A stretch of 64,000 bases of DNA from Psychrobacter sp. Pi2-1 (GCF_904846645.1 NZ_CAJHBO010000012.1:29933-93932), one strand, 5' to 3'; counted from the first letter of the stretch, positions 29,049-39,366 are shown. The notes: generated from the sequence alone by a model not told the origin. A program made the numbers and translations.

Positions 29049-29453
29049 ACGGGTTTCCTATAGGCGTCGCGCCTAATCATGAGTTCGTTATAAAAAGCGC
29101 TATAAACTTTTCTATATAGTAATGTGTCTTGGCAGTGTTTTAAAGGTCTAACATTGAAGAAGTTTTTATAACTTATTGATAATAAAAGATAGGTAGTAAT
29201 AGCCTTCATATTACCATATTTACGCCAAATAATAGCAAAGGGAAGACTGCCAAGAAGTATCAACAAAGCCAACTTTAAAAGATAGCTATCAACATAAATT
29301 CAAAAAATAAGATACATTTGTGCTATTTAACATAGTTGCTTGAACTTGTAGTCTAAGGCTAATCGCATTGTTTTTATAAAAATCTATATAAAATGCGTTG
29401 TATAAACTATTTGAGAACGACTTACTTTAACAAATTTGCTTTAAGGAGCACAC
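29049..29453. other. Divergent promoter region between dsbC and the DUF808 gene
   Basis: About 400 AT-rich bases with no convincing gene; open frames on either strand lack coding character. AAGGAG directly before 29454 serves the next gene. No terminator or repeat seen. Confidence 0.5.
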
Positions 29454-30395
29454 ATGGCAGGTGCCAGTTTATTAACCTTACTCGATGACATCAGCGTCTT
29501 AATGGATGACGTGAGCGTCATGACCAAAGTTGCCGCCAAAAAAACCGCGGGCTTAGTTGGGGATGATTTAGCACTCAATGCCGAGCAGGTCACAGGGGTT
29601 AAGCCAAATCGTGAGCTCCCCGTCATTTGGGCAGTTGCCAAAGGCTCTGCCGTGAACAAAGTGATTTTAGTACCAGCGGCGCTATTGATCAGTTATTTTA
29701 TACCGTGGTTGATTACTCCGCTATTGATGATCGGAGGGTTATACCTGAGTTATGAAGGGGCTGAAAAGGTCATTCACAAATTTTGGCCGAAGTTGTTGCC
29801 TCATGATGAAGAGCAAAATGCCCGTTTAAAAGCCAATGCAGATGAGTCGGTAGATTTGGTCGCGTTTGAAAAAGACAAAATCAAAGGTGCCATACGTACA
29901 GACTTTATCTTATCAGCTGAGATTATTGTTATCTCTTTAGGCGCAGTTACAGCAGCTGGTGGCGATATTGTCCAAAAAGGCATTGTACTTTCGATAGTGG
30001 CTGCTGTCGTGACCGTCGGTATTTATGGCTTAGTTGCAGGCATCGTAAAGATTGATGATGCGGGTCTGCATTTGATTGAAAACTCACAAGCAGGTGATAG
30101 TAAACGCAAATTTGGCGAGTTTATGCTTGCAGCTGCGCCAAAGCTTATGAAGTTTTTATCCATAGCGGGCACGATTGCGATGTTCTTGGTGGGCGGCGGT
30201 ATTATCGTTCACGGTATCGGCTTTTTGCATCACAGTGTAGAAGACATTGCCCATCTTACTGGGGTATTTGAAGGGTTAACCGCGTCATTGTTAAATGGGT
30301 TGGTCGGCCTAATCGTTGGCGCTATTGTGGTAGCTATTGTTACTACTATTGGCAAAATGCGTGGTAAAGATGACACAGCGTCTTCTGCGCACTAA
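29454..30395 (+). CDS. DUF808 family inner-membrane protein (YedI-like)
   Basis: A 313-residue protein with the highly conserved DUF808 N terminus (MAGASLLTLLDDISVLMDDV) and the block GDDLALNAEQVTGVKPNREL. Several hydrophobic segments are visible, near residues 68-105, 147-200 and 223-300, so it is an integral membrane protein. The family is widespread in proteobacteria, but its function is unknown to me. The ribosome site AAGGAG is strong. It stands alone, convergent with rne, sharing a bidirectional terminator. Length and motif order match E. coli YedI (about 305 residues). Confidence 0.9.
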   Translation: MAGASLLTLLDDISVLMDDVSVMTKVAAKKTAGLVGDDLALNAEQVTGVKPNRELPVIWAVAKGSAVNKVILVPAALLISYFIPWLITPLLMIGGLYLSYEGAEKVIHKFWPKLLPHDEEQNARLKANADESVDLVAFEKDKIKGAIRTDFILSAEIIVISLGAVTAAGGDIVQKGIVLSIVAAVVTVGIYGLVAGIVKIDDAGLHLIENSQAGDSKRKFGEFMLAAAPKLMKFLSIAGTIAMFLVGGGIIVHGIGFLHHSVEDIAHLTGVFEGLTASLLNGLVGLIVGAIVVAIVTTIGKMRGKDDTASSAH

Positions 30396-30456
30396 GCTTA
30401 TCTGCTTTCTATTGTCTCTCGTTTGAATTAGCAAGTAAGTTTGACTGTATTAAACT

Positions 30457-30494
30457 AAAAAGCCCCAAAGCTACGAATAGCTTTGGGGCTTTTA
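30457..30494. terminator. Bidirectional terminator between the DUF808 gene and rne
   Basis: A 16-bp perfect stem (AAAAGCCCCAAAGCTA with its complement) has a short loop and T runs on both strands. Confidence 0.9.
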
Positions 30495-30511
30495 CGTTTG
30501 AGCTTATATGA

Positions 30512-33500
30512 CTAGCTGTCGCTGTCTGTATCGTCAGATGCGAGCTTTTCAGCCTGCGTCGGCTTTTTGTGATCCGTCTTAGGCTTACGAGTGCGCGCCT
30601 TTGGTACTTTTGGCGTAGTCAGATTGAACATACCAGTCTGTGGAAGCAATTGCTCAGCCACATTTTCGATCATGTTTTTATAGCTGGCTATGGTCGTCTT
30701 AGACTTAGCTGCCTGACTGTCTTCTTTGCTAGCTTCTTTAGTAGTTTCTTCTACTGCCGAGTCAGTCGTTTGCTCAGTCTCTGCTACTATATTTTCTGCA
30801 TCGTCTTCTACTTCATTGCCAGTTGGCTTTGCAGGGATTTCGACTTCTGCGTCCTTAGCTTCTGATTGAGCACGCTCGACTTCTAGCAATTGCTCACTAT
30901 CAGCACTGATATCATTAGTTTGAGCCTGATTGGTGAGGGCGGTCGCTTCAACGTCATGCGCATCGACTTCGCTATCTGTTTGCTCAGTGATAGCTGGTTC
31001 CGCATCGCTTACTTGTTCAGCAGGTACGCTCAGTACAGCTGGTTCCTGATAATCAGGGTGCTGTCCGCGTGGATCATTGCTAGCACGTTTAGTGATAGCA
31101 CGTGGCTCAACGTCTGTCTTACCTTGCTCGGCTGCGAATTGACTGACGGCTTGGGTCATCGCTTCAAAGCGTGCAAGGTAGTCGGCAGCCAATGGTTGAT
31201 AGCCATAGTTGCTAAAGTCAAAGCTCTGGCTAGCAGCATTAGGGCTGTTATCAGCATTCTGAGCTTGCTCATTATGCAATGCAATAGTCGTAATAAAGCA
31301 GTTGATAATGCCTTCTTCCGCTAAGCGCGTTTGCGCCTCTGGTAACGTTGCACGAATAAACTCACCAACCGTGCCACGTATTGCTGGCACATTAGTGGCA
31401 GCTGGCTTGTCCGCTTGAGCGGCTTGCTGAGCGAGTACTACACGAGGATCGTTACTCGCTTGCCCAAACTTTTCAGCAGTCACGTAACGTGTGCCAAATA
31501 GTGCTTCATGAGTTAGCTCAAGTGCTGAGTTACTTACATTATTTGTGCTTGCACTATTACTATCAGCCTGAGTATTCTGAGCTTCATCGCCCTTACTCAC
31601 ATTTTCAGCAGTCTTGGTTTCCTGCTGTTTTGGAGTCTCTGTAGCTTTTTCAGCATCAGCAGTTACCGACGTTGGAGCTTCCGCTTTACTTTCGGTGTTA
31701 CTCGTAGAGGTCGATTGAGCTTCTATAACTACAGGTGCTTTTTTCTCTTCAGCAGCCTGCTCATGCTTAAGAGCATCGTTTTGAACCTTAGCGTGTTCAG
31801 TAGTTGCACGCTTATCGTCATTTACCTGATTAGCATTTGCTTCCACCGTACTTTTTGCGTTATCACTTTTCTTCTCAGCATTCGAAGCACTGGTGTTTTG
31901 CTTGCTAGTATTCTGCTCATTGCTACTATGCTTATCAGTAGATTTTTGAGCAGCTGTTTCGTTTGAACGCTCATCTTTTGCTACGTTATTTGTCGCGCTT
32001 CGCTGCTCACTAGGCTGAGTTTTGGCCTGTGTGGATTTGCTATCATCTAAAGATAGGTGAACCACTTCAGGGGCTTTTAGCTCAGTTGGCGCTTCATTAA
32101 CCTGTAGCACGACCTCGTTAGGGTCTTGATTGCGACGTGCGCTAGATTGATTTTTGCTACTGGCAGCATCGTTGTTTCTAGCGTTCTGCTGCTTGCTGTG
32201 CTTAACGCTGTCAGCCGTTAGTGTTTCACCGCGCTCTAGCTTACCGCGTGAGCCGCGTTGGCTATGCGATTTACGCTTAGTACGGGTTTGCTCATCTGCT
32301 TTAGAGCTGTTTTCGTTATCAGCATCACTGCGCTCGCTTGCGTTACGATTGCTGCTCTGTTGATTGCTATCTTGGCGGTTATTACGATTGCGATCATTTG
32401 TGCGTCTATTATCGTTCTGACGCTTGTCTTGCTGTCTTTGGTCTTGAGTATCAGATGATTTGTCATCAGCATTGTTTGAGCCAGTACTTTCTGAACTACT
32501 ATTTACGTTGCCAGTAGTCTCGTCAGCTGTCTCTTTTCTTTGACGCGGCTTAGAAGATCTAGACTTACGCGGCTTACGTCTTCTTCTGTCTTCATTGCTG
32601 CTGTCGTCAGTATCGCTGTCATTGCGACGCGCCTGTTGACGATTAGCGTTGTTATCTGACTGTTGGCTGTCATTTTTCTGACTGTTGCTTTGTTGAGTTG
32701 GCTGCTCGCCAGTTGAAGCGGCACTATTCAATGCATTGCTATCAACTTGACCAAACGAGCCTAAGCTTTGCGCGCCAGTGTTTACTAGCGCTTCGATTGC
32801 TTCAGCGGCATCTCGGCTACTGACACTAGGTGTCGTAGTAGCTTGCGGTGCTTGAGCAAATAGGTTTGATAACCACGCGACGGCTTTTGGTTGAGCAGTA
32901 GCTTCGACACTCTGTGTCTGCGGCGCTACTGGAACGGCAACACTAGCGGTTTTATTGGCTTGCGGTACATGTGTAGGCGACACGTCGTTGGTGTTTTTAT
33001 GATTACGACGATCATTGCTATGATTTACCGTATCGTTCTGTGCTTGCGTGGCTGCATTCGGCTGTGTGTTTGAGCGGCTCTGCTTATCATCTGCAGTTTT
33101 ACGAGGTTGGCGAGTAGGTTGCTGTTCAGGACGTTCTTTTTCAGCAGTCTGCCAGTCAACGTTGTAGCCAAGGTCACTGTGCTCTTGTTGCTGAGTGTCA
33201 GTAATACGCTCATAGCTTGATGGTGCAAAGCCATCGCGGTTGAAATGGAGCTTGAAGTTTGGTGATTCTAAATGCGCGTGTGGCAAAATAGTGATACGCG
33301 TGCCACTGTCTTGCTCAAGGTAAACCAAGCTATCGCGCTTTTCATTTAATAAGAATGCTGCGATGTCCGTTGGAACCTCTGCTTGTACTTCACCTTGGCG
33401 TTCTTTAAGGGCGATTTGCTCAATTTGACGCATGATAGATAGCGACAATGAGCGCAAGTCACGAATCATACCGTTGCCATGACAACGTGGGCAGATATAG

Positions 33501-34690
33501 CCTGTTGACTCTTCTAAGGAAGGACGTAGACGCTGACGGCTCATTTCCATTAGACCGAACTTGGAAATATCACCAAATTGAACGCGCGCACGATCGTATT
33601 TGGTCGCGTCGATTAGACGTTTTTCTACTTCTTTTTGGTGCTTGTTGTCATTCATGTCAATGAAATCAATAACAATCAAACCACCCATATCACGCAAACG
33701 AAGCTGACGGGCAATCTCATCAGCTGCTTCTAAGTTGGTATGGTAAGCGGTCTCAGCAACATCTGAACCTTTGGTTGACTTAGCTGAGTTAATATCGATA
33801 GAGACCAGTGCTTCTGTTTGGTCAATAACGATTGAACCACCTGATGGCAGACGAACTTCACGCTGATAAGCGGTTTCGATTTGTTTTTCGATATTGAAGC
33901 GCGAAAACATCGGTTCATAATCGGTATATTTGCGTAGCTTTTCGGCTTGTTTTGGCATTACCGCATCGATAAACCCAGCCGCTTCAATGTAAGCGTTTTC
34001 GTTATCAATCCAAATCTCAGCGATATCATCACGCAGATAATCACGAACAGCACGTGTGACGACGCCCGCTTCTTGGTGAACCAAGCGCGGTGAAGGGTAT
34101 TTCTGGTTTTGTTCTTGAATGGCTTGCCAAATATTGAGCAAGTGATTTAGGTCGTGCTGCAAGTCTTCTTGCGTTTTACCAATACCAGCAGTACGAATGA
34201 TAACACTCATGCCTTTTGGTAAATCAAGGTTGCTCAGCATACGCTTCATATCTTCGCGCAGTTTGCCCGAGATTTGACGTGAGATACCACCGCCACGAGG
34301 GTTGTTTGGCATCAATACTAGGTAGCGACCGGCTAATGACACATACGTCGATAGGGCAGCGCCTTTATTGCCGCGCTCTTCTTTTTCGACTTGTACGATT
34401 AGCTCGTCGCCTTCTTTGATCAGTTTTTTGATGTTTTCGTCACGTGGGTTGCCGCTTAGGTATTCAGCAGAGATTTCACGAATTGGTAAAAAGCCTTGGC
34501 GCTGAGAACCGTATTCAACGAATACTGCTTCGAGCGATGGCTCAACACGGGTCACATGACCTTTGTAGATGTTAGATTTTTTTTGCTCGCGAGTACGGTT
34601 TTCTAGGTCGAAATCGTACAGATGATTGCCTTTACATAAGGCGACACGAATCTCTTCGTTTTGAGTGGCGTTGATCAAAATGCGTTTCAT
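30512..34690 (-). CDS. rne: Ribonuclease E, very long
   Basis: RNase E is the main mRNA-decay and rRNA/tRNA-processing endonuclease. The N-terminal half (residues 1 to about 500) has the S1 domain (SNIYKGHVTRVEPSLEAVFV), the catalytic aspartates in VSIDINSAKST and IVIDFIDMND, and the zinc-link CPRCHGNG. The rest, nearly 900 residues, is low-complexity: Arg-rich stretches (RRRRKPRKSRSSKPRQRK) that should bind RNA, and Gln/Asn/Ser/Glu-rich segments that would scaffold degradosome partners. At 1392 residues it exceeds E. coli RNase E (1061) by over 300. AGGA precedes the start. The divergent rluC neighbour matches Pseudomonas and E. coli arrangements. Confidence 0.96.
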   Translation of the reverse strand: MKRILINATQNEEIRVALCKGNHLYDFDLENRTREQKKSNIYKGHVTRVEPSLEAVFVEYGSQRQGFLPIREISAEYLSGNPRDENIKKLIKEGDELIVQVEKEERGNKGAALSTYVSLAGRYLVLMPNNPRGGGISRQISGKLREDMKRMLSNLDLPKGMSVIIRTAGIGKTQEDLQHDLNHLLNIWQAIQEQNQKYPSPRLVHQEAGVVTRAVRDYLRDDIAEIWIDNENAYIEAAGFIDAVMPKQAEKLRKYTDYEPMFSRFNIEKQIETAYQREVRLPSGGSIVIDQTEALVSIDINSAKSTKGSDVAETAYHTNLEAADEIARQLRLRDMGGLIVIDFIDMNDNKHQKEVEKRLIDATKYDRARVQFGDISKFGLMEMSRQRLRPSLEESTGYICPRCHGNGMIRDLRSLSLSIMRQIEQIALKERQGEVQAEVPTDIAAFLLNEKRDSLVYLEQDSGTRITILPHAHLESPNFKLHFNRDGFAPSSYERITDTQQQEHSDLGYNVDWQTAEKERPEQQPTRQPRKTADDKQSRSNTQPNAATQAQNDTVNHSNDRRNHKNTNDVSPTHVPQANKTASVAVPVAPQTQSVEATAQPKAVAWLSNLFAQAPQATTTPSVSSRDAAEAIEALVNTGAQSLGSFGQVDSNALNSAASTGEQPTQQSNSQKNDSQQSDNNANRQQARRNDSDTDDSSNEDRRRRKPRKSRSSKPRQRKETADETTGNVNSSSESTGSNNADDKSSDTQDQRQQDKRQNDNRRTNDRNRNNRQDSNQQSSNRNASERSDADNENSSKADEQTRTKRKSHSQRGSRGKLERGETLTADSVKHSKQQNARNNDAASSKNQSSARRNQDPNEVVLQVNEAPTELKAPEVVHLSLDDSKSTQAKTQPSEQRSATNNVAKDERSNETAAQKSTDKHSSNEQNTSKQNTSASNAEKKSDNAKSTVEANANQVNDDKRATTEHAKVQNDALKHEQAAEEKKAPVVIEAQSTSTSNTESKAEAPTSVTADAEKATETPKQQETKTAENVSKGDEAQNTQADSNSASTNNVSNSALELTHEALFGTRYVTAEKFGQASNDPRVVLAQQAAQADKPAATNVPAIRGTVGEFIRATLPEAQTRLAEEGIINCFITTIALHNEQAQNADNSPNAASQSFDFSNYGYQPLAADYLARFEAMTQAVSQFAAEQGKTDVEPRAITKRASNDPRGQHPDYQEPAVLSVPAEQVSDAEPAITEQTDSEVDAHDVEATALTNQAQTNDISADSEQLLEVERAQSEAKDAEVEIPAKPTGNEVEDDAENIVAETEQTTDSAVEETTKEASKEDSQAAKSKTTIASYKNMIENVAEQLLPQTGMFNLTTPKVPKARTRKPKTDHKKPTQAEKLASDDTDSDS

Positions 34691-35864
34691 ATTTGTATCC
34701 TATGAGTACGCATGACAACGATAAGACAGTCTTTAGGACATAGTGGCAAGTGTGGCTAATATTGTGATTAGCGTGTGTAGATGTTCATTAACGGTAGAAC
34801 GTAAATCGTGGGTTTCATAAAGCACATGGGCTTTTTCAATGGCTTCTTTTTTACCTGAAGTAATGAGCAGTGCTCACGTTAATATCAGTAATATAGGCTG
34901 TAAGGCTACGGTACTTATATTTTATCATCAGTAAACTTGGTACATATATGATTGGGTCAGCGAGTTAAAGCGCTCTTATTCTCAGTACGTTCTATTGGTA
35001 GTGATTTCAGCGCACGTTGTAAGCGTGGGCGAGGGTCAGTTACAGTTCTAAAAAATACTGATATTAAAAAGGCGTGGTGCTGTTGCCATTCATCCATCAA
35101 AGTCTAACAATAATATTGCGGTCATGATTGCTACTATATAGTGGCGTCATTCAGCGGTTGTTTGTTCAGGCGAAGCAATTGGTTACTCTTTGTTTATCGT
35201 TCTTTGTCTAACGTCAATAATATCTTGGGTGTTTCAAGGTTAGGTGTCGCAGCTTTTGTTATCAGCGGGGCGTACTTGGCAAACAGAGTAATGGACCAGC
35301 TTGTCAGCGTGGTATCGTATTTACATTGTTATCGTCATCTGTTTGACCACCAATACTTAGGCAGCTATCGATATACTTTTCGATCCTAACGCTAAACTAC
35401 CCATACTTGCTCAACTATGCTGGCATAAAGAACCATCAGATAAATAGTCATTAAATAATGATTGATTATCGAGTACGGTCGTTGTCATGCAATTAGTGAG
35501 TCAGTGTTGTGTTGTAATCGGTTAATAAGCTGATTTATTATCAGAGTGATTAACGCGATGGTATTTAGTGTCACTATTTATTTTATGGTACCGAATAACA
35601 TTCAGTACAGTATTTTTAATTTGTAGGGCTATATTTGGTAAGTAATACCTCTAAATAAATAAAGCGCCCTAAAATCAGATGAAACGTGTCATGTCAGCAG
35701 GATAAATAGTGTCAACCTCTTTACTGGCAAGTAGTGGAAAACTGACAAGCAATAAAATGGTGGTCAACTATTTGTAACAACAATGATTATTGCTGTCGCC
35801 TCTGCTTAATTGTCGCTCAACATGCTAAACTATAGCAAATCTTTGTGTAAATACCTAACTAAAA
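34691..35864. other. Long leader/intergenic region between rne and rluC
   Basis: 1.17 kb without a confident gene. In E. coli the rne message has a 5' untranslated region of several hundred bases through which RNase E controls its own synthesis, so part of this region is probably rne leader. On the minus strand two short stretches look coding: 34957-35097 (an ATG-initiated 46-codon frame beginning MDEWQQHHAF) and 34736-34873 (46 codons between stops containing KKEAIEKAHVLYETHDL). Neither has a ribosome site that I can see. A plus-strand frame at 35141-35389 does not look real. The rluC promoter should be near the right end. Confidence 0.6.
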
Positions 35865-36890
35865 ATGACAAACTCAAAAATGACTGACGACGCTACTACC
35901 CATGAAGCCCCTGCTATTTTTAATAGCAAAACACGCCCACAAAGCGCTGACGATGAGATTAGCAACTTCGGTAAGGTGAACTACCTCGAAGTAACGCGCC
36001 ATCAACACGACCAGCGTTTGGATAATTTTTTGTTAAACCGTTTAAAAGGTTTGCCAAAATCACATATCTACAAAATGATTCGCTCAGATGAGATACGTGT
36101 CAATAATAAGCGCTGCAAAGCACACGATAGAGTGCAGCGTGAAGATGTGGTACGTATTGCCCCTGTAGAGCTAGCAACGCGCGAGAAACCAATTATTAGT
36201 ACCGAGTTTGCCAAAAGCTTGCTGGCTCGTGTGGTCTATGAAGATGACGGTTTGTTAGTGCTAAATAAGCCCTCTGGTATCGCTGTGCATGGCGGTAGCG
36301 GCTTGGACTTTGGGGTTATCGAAGCCATGCGTGAAGTGACGGGTAAAAAATACCTAGAGCTAATCCATCGCATTGATAAAGACACATCAGGGTTACTGAT
36401 GATTTCCAAAAAACGCTCAACGCTCAAAGTGTTACAGCAGCATTTGGTAGACAAGACCATTCAAAAGCACTATCTATGTCTAGCCAAGGGACAGCCTGCG
36501 CTTAATGAGCAGCGTATTAATGCACCATTGCTAAGATATACGCTTGCCAGTGGTGAGCGCCGAGTGAAAGTAGATAGCCAAGACCCTCAAGCGAAAGAAA
36601 GCCAGACTGATATCATTATCCATGATCGCTTTATGATTAATGGTCAGCCAGTCAGCTTAATTGAAGCCAAGCCATTGACGGGTCGCACGCATCAAATCCG
36701 TGTGCATTTGGCTCATATTGGTCATGCCATCTTGGGTGATGACAAATACAACGTCCATGATAAATCAGGCGTCCATCGTCTGTGTTTACATGCATGGCGC
36801 TTAGACATTCCAGGCTACAAGACCATTACTGCGCCATTGCCAGACGATATGGCAGATTGGTTACCAGAAACAACGAAATTGCCTGAATAG
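35865..36890 (+). CDS. rluC: 23S rRNA pseudouridine synthase RluC
   Basis: RluC converts uridines 955, 2504 and 2580 (E. coli numbering) of 23S rRNA to pseudouridine. An S4 RNA-binding domain (RLDNFLLNRLKGLPKSHIYK) spans about residues 51-110. The catalytic domain has HRIDKDTSGLL with the nucleophilic D171, and the later motif GRTHQIRVHLAHIGHAILGD. The 341-residue length is usual. The start is uncertain: ATG occurs at 35865 and 35880 and neither has a clear ribosome site; the N-terminal 35 residues are polar and probably disordered. Divergence from rne and the HAD gene that follows both agree with RluC rather than RluD. Confidence 0.93.
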   Translation: MTNSKMTDDATTHEAPAIFNSKTRPQSADDEISNFGKVNYLEVTRHQHDQRLDNFLLNRLKGLPKSHIYKMIRSDEIRVNNKRCKAHDRVQREDVVRIAPVELATREKPIISTEFAKSLLARVVYEDDGLLVLNKPSGIAVHGGSGLDFGVIEAMREVTGKKYLELIHRIDKDTSGLLMISKKRSTLKVLQQHLVDKTIQKHYLCLAKGQPALNEQRINAPLLRYTLASGERRVKVDSQDPQAKESQTDIIIHDRFMINGQPVSLIEAKPLTGRTHQIRVHLAHIGHAILGDDKYNVHDKSGVHRLCLHAWRLDIPGYKTITAPLPDDMADWLPETTKLPE

Positions 36891-37023
36891 TTTTTTAAAC
36901 TTAATTCTTAAGCCAAACTATTTTCGTATTTTCCCAAACGTCACGATATCTTATTTTTACGAATAAGCCACCGTGACGTTTTGGTGTCTGCTATTTATTA
37001 TTGTTATTCATTAAGGTAAATCC

Positions 37024-37731
37024 ATGACCAAACCAGCTATAACTTCAGAGTGTGTTATAAATGCTCAACTAGCGGTAGAACACAATCTGTCTGACAAAAC
37101 GTTGATTATTTTTGATTGGGACGGCACGCTAATGGATTCAATCGGTCTAATCGTTGAGTCTATGCATGTGGCTGGCGAAGCACACGGGTTTAAGACGACT
37201 GATAAAGCCGTGAAAGACATCATTGGTCTGAGCTTGATGAATGGGATTAAGATTTTATATCCGCAGGCAAACGATGCGCAACTGCTTGAGATTCAGCAAA
37301 CCTATGCAGAGTACTATATTGCTAATAGTCATAGTACGCCGCTATTTGAGCCGATAGAGCATATGTTAGAAACTTTGCAGCAGCAAGGCAAAACGCTCGC
37401 CGTAGCAACGGGTAAAAAAAGAAAAGGGCTAGATCGTGTATTAGATGCCTCAGATAGCCATGATTACTTTGCGATTACACGTTGTGCTGATGAGTCAGGC
37501 TCAAAACCTGATCCGCAGATGTTGACCGATATCTTGGATTATACGCAGCAGCAGGTTTCTAATGCTGTGTTTATCGGCGACAGTATCTATGACATTCAAA
37601 TGGCAACAGCATTGGGCATGACCAGTATAGCGGTGAACTATGGTACGGCAACGAGTACAGAGCTTGCTGAGCAAAATCCAACCTACCAAGTTGATACTCC
37701 ACAAGCGCTAGTGGATTTGCTATGCGGGTAG
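37024..37731 (+). CDS. HAD-family phosphatase (Gph-like)
   Basis: A haloacid-dehalogenase-type hydrolase of 235 residues. Motif I is FDWDGTLMDS, with the nucleophile D31 and D33; motif II is in AVATGKKRKGL; motif III/IV is GSKPDPQM followed by VFIGDSIYDIQMA. A helical cap domain of the phosphoglycolate-phosphatase type lies between motifs I and II. The substrate is not evident. It follows rluC by 133 bases on the same strand; the same pair occurs in Pseudomonas (rluC and PA2974), so the association is conserved. A strong bidirectional terminator follows. Confidence 0.9.
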   Translation: MTKPAITSECVINAQLAVEHNLSDKTLIIFDWDGTLMDSIGLIVESMHVAGEAHGFKTTDKAVKDIIGLSLMNGIKILYPQANDAQLLEIQQTYAEYYIANSHSTPLFEPIEHMLETLQQQGKTLAVATGKKRKGLDRVLDASDSHDYFAITRCADESGSKPDPQMLTDILDYTQQQVSNAVFIGDSIYDIQMATALGMTSIAVNYGTATSTELAEQNPTYQVDTPQALVDLLCG

Positions 37732-37800
37732 AGCTACTTTTATCATTCTTATTATTTTAATATCACACCGATGATAATAATGAGTGAATAAATAGGCAAT

Positions 37801-37838
37801 AAAAAAGGGTTTATCGTAATAGCGATAAACCCTTTTTT
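37801..37838. terminator. Bidirectional terminator between the HAD gene and engB
   Basis: A perfect 16-bp stem (AAAAAAGGGTTTATCG with its complement) around a six-base loop, with T runs in both directions. Confidence 0.9.
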
Positions 37839-37855
37839 GTTAACGATGATGATAT

Positions 37856-38626
37856 CTATTTGTTTTCTTTTTCAACACTCTCTTTTCCAACGCTTTCTTT
37901 TTCAATAGCGTCTTCTAACTCATCGCCTTCTAGCAATGCAAAAGAAGACTCAATGATTTTGTCTGCATCAAGCTGATACTCATACCAGTTGCCCATTACC
38001 CCAGCCAACTCATCGAGACCTTCCTTTCTGAGGGCCGAAAACAACTGAATGGTACAGTTTAGTCCCAGTTTTTTGAGGCGTTTACGAGTCTCAAGGAGGG
38101 CGTTCTTAGAAGCACCGTACTTCAATTTATCTGCTTTGGTCAGCAGAATATGTACTGGTAGCTCACCATCGTTTGCCCAGTGCAGCATTTGCTCATCAAA
38201 AAACTTAAGCGGATGGCGAATATCTGTCATCAGTACCAGACCTGCAAGGCTTGAGCGTGATACCAAGTATTCTTCTAGCTCAACTTGCCATTCTTTTTTC
38301 ATCTCTAGCGGAACAGCTGCATAGCCGTAACCAGGCAAATCGACCAAACGTCTGTCAGTATCACCGATACTAAAAAAGTTAATCATCTGCGTGCGTCCAG
38401 GTGTTTTAGACGAGCGAGCTAATTGACGCTGATTGGTTAAGGCGTTGATGGCTGATGATTTGCCAGCGTTTGAGCGACCTGCAAAAGCGACTTCCAATCC
38501 CATATCAGGCGGACAGAGACGAAAGGTAGGTGCTGACATCATAAACTCAGTTTGCTGAATTTTCTGACGAGATTTGGTATTGAACAAGGCATGTTCAGCG
38601 GCGACATCGTTAAACGGGGTACTCAT
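37856..38626 (-). CDS. engB: Ribosome biogenesis GTPase EngB (YihA/YsxC)
   Basis: An essential GTPase for assembly of the large ribosomal subunit. G1 is GRSNAGKS (residues 50-57), G3 DLPGYGY, and G4 [19 protein letters not shown] precedes G3 as is usual. At 256 residues it is about 50 longer than most EngB proteins. The C-terminal tail is acidic and ends in a small repeat, [15 protein letters not shown]. The N terminus also has about 25 additional residues. Divergent from the cytochrome genes, which is the conserved engB/cc4 arrangement of Pseudomonas. Confidence 0.93.
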   Translation of the reverse strand: MSTPFNDVAAEHALFNTKSRQKIQQTEFMMSAPTFRLCPPDMGLEVAFAGRSNAGKSSAINALTNQRQLARSSKTPGRTQMINFFSIGDTDRRLVDLPGYGYAAVPLEMKKEWQVELEEYLVSRSSLAGLVLMTDIRHPLKFFDEQMLHWANDGELPVHILLTKADKLKYGASKNALLETRKRLKKLGLNCTIQLFSALRKEGLDELAGVMGNWYEYQLDADKIIESSFALLEGDELEDAIEKESVGKESVEKENK

Positions 38627-39030
38627 AAATGGCTCATTAATCTTAAAAAATTGGATGCGATTATAAAATTTTAGTCAGCTGATGATTCAAGTCATCGGTG
38701 CGGTCAAGTAGTTGGTAAAGCAATAGGTAAATCAAGTTAAAAGGCTGTTCTTTATCAATACAGTTATGTACAAATCATAAAAGTAGCTATTTAATATTAC
38801 TGGCTATTCTATACTATTCCGTGTCTTACTTATTGAAATAACTGCGATTAGCATCATATAAATAGTAGGATAACATTAAAGTTGGCCAGTCATTAAGACA
38901 AGTTCTCAGCTTTAACAAAGCCATATCCAAATTCTCTATGTTTATATGACATATATTGTTACAATGTTTAACGAAGGATGTTTAATAGAACGATTGATGA
39001 GACACGTGAAATATCACGAGGAGGTGCTCT
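38627..39030. other. Divergent region between engB and the cytochrome c5-like gene
   Basis: No gene seen. It should contain promoters for both sides. A very strong ribosome site (GAGGAGGTG, about 39019-39027) lies immediately before the cytochrome gene. Confidence 0.5.
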
Positions 39031-39366
39031 ATGTTTTCAATCAGTAAACTTCTTAGCACGAGTTATCGCGCTATAACGGCTAGCAGTGCTGCACTATTAT
39101 TAAGTGGCATTATGATTAGCAGCGCAAGTGCGGCGGATATCGCTACTACCTATAATAACTCATGTGCAGCCTGTCACGATAGTGGGGCGTTAAATGCCAT
39201 CAAAAAAGGTGATAGTGCCAAATGGCAACAGTTGATTAAACAAAAAAGTATGTCGACACTCATTAAGTCTGTCAAAGGTGGTATGCCGCAGATGCCAGCA
39301 GGTGGTCTTTGCGACAAATGTAGTGATGACGACTATCGTAAACTTATCGAATATATGAGCAAATAA
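39031..39366 (+). CDS. Cytochrome c5-like monohaem protein
   Basis: A 111-residue periplasmic c-type cytochrome. The signal peptide ends near ISSASAA (about residue 35). The haem-binding motif is CAACH (C45, C48, H49). The distal methionine is in GGMPQMPAGG (M85 or M88). A second cysteine pair, CDKC (C94, C97), is the extra disulfide typical of cytochrome c5. The very strong ribosome site suggests high expression. It sits just upstream of a dihaem cytochrome c4, and both probably carry electrons between the bc1 complex and terminal oxidases. A terminator separates the two. Confidence 0.9.
   Translation: MFSISKLLSTSYRAITASSAALLLSGIMISSASAADIATTYNNSCAACHDSGALNAIKKGDSAKWQQLIKQKSMSTLIKSVKGGMPQMPAGGLCDKCSDDDYRKLIEYMSK

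Noticed and set aside
28976..29272. A 98-codon minus-strand frame covering the dsbC start.
   Set aside because: Its 3' part is merely another frame of dsbC and the rest is AT-rich promoter sequence.
30890..32470. Several plus-strand frames opposite the 3' half of rne.
   Set aside because: They are shadows of the low-complexity rne coding sequence and show no domain or ribosome site.
35141..35389. An 82-codon plus-strand frame in the rne-rluC gap.
   Set aside because: It opens with GTG without a ribosome site, resembles no family I know and lies antisense to the likely rne leader.
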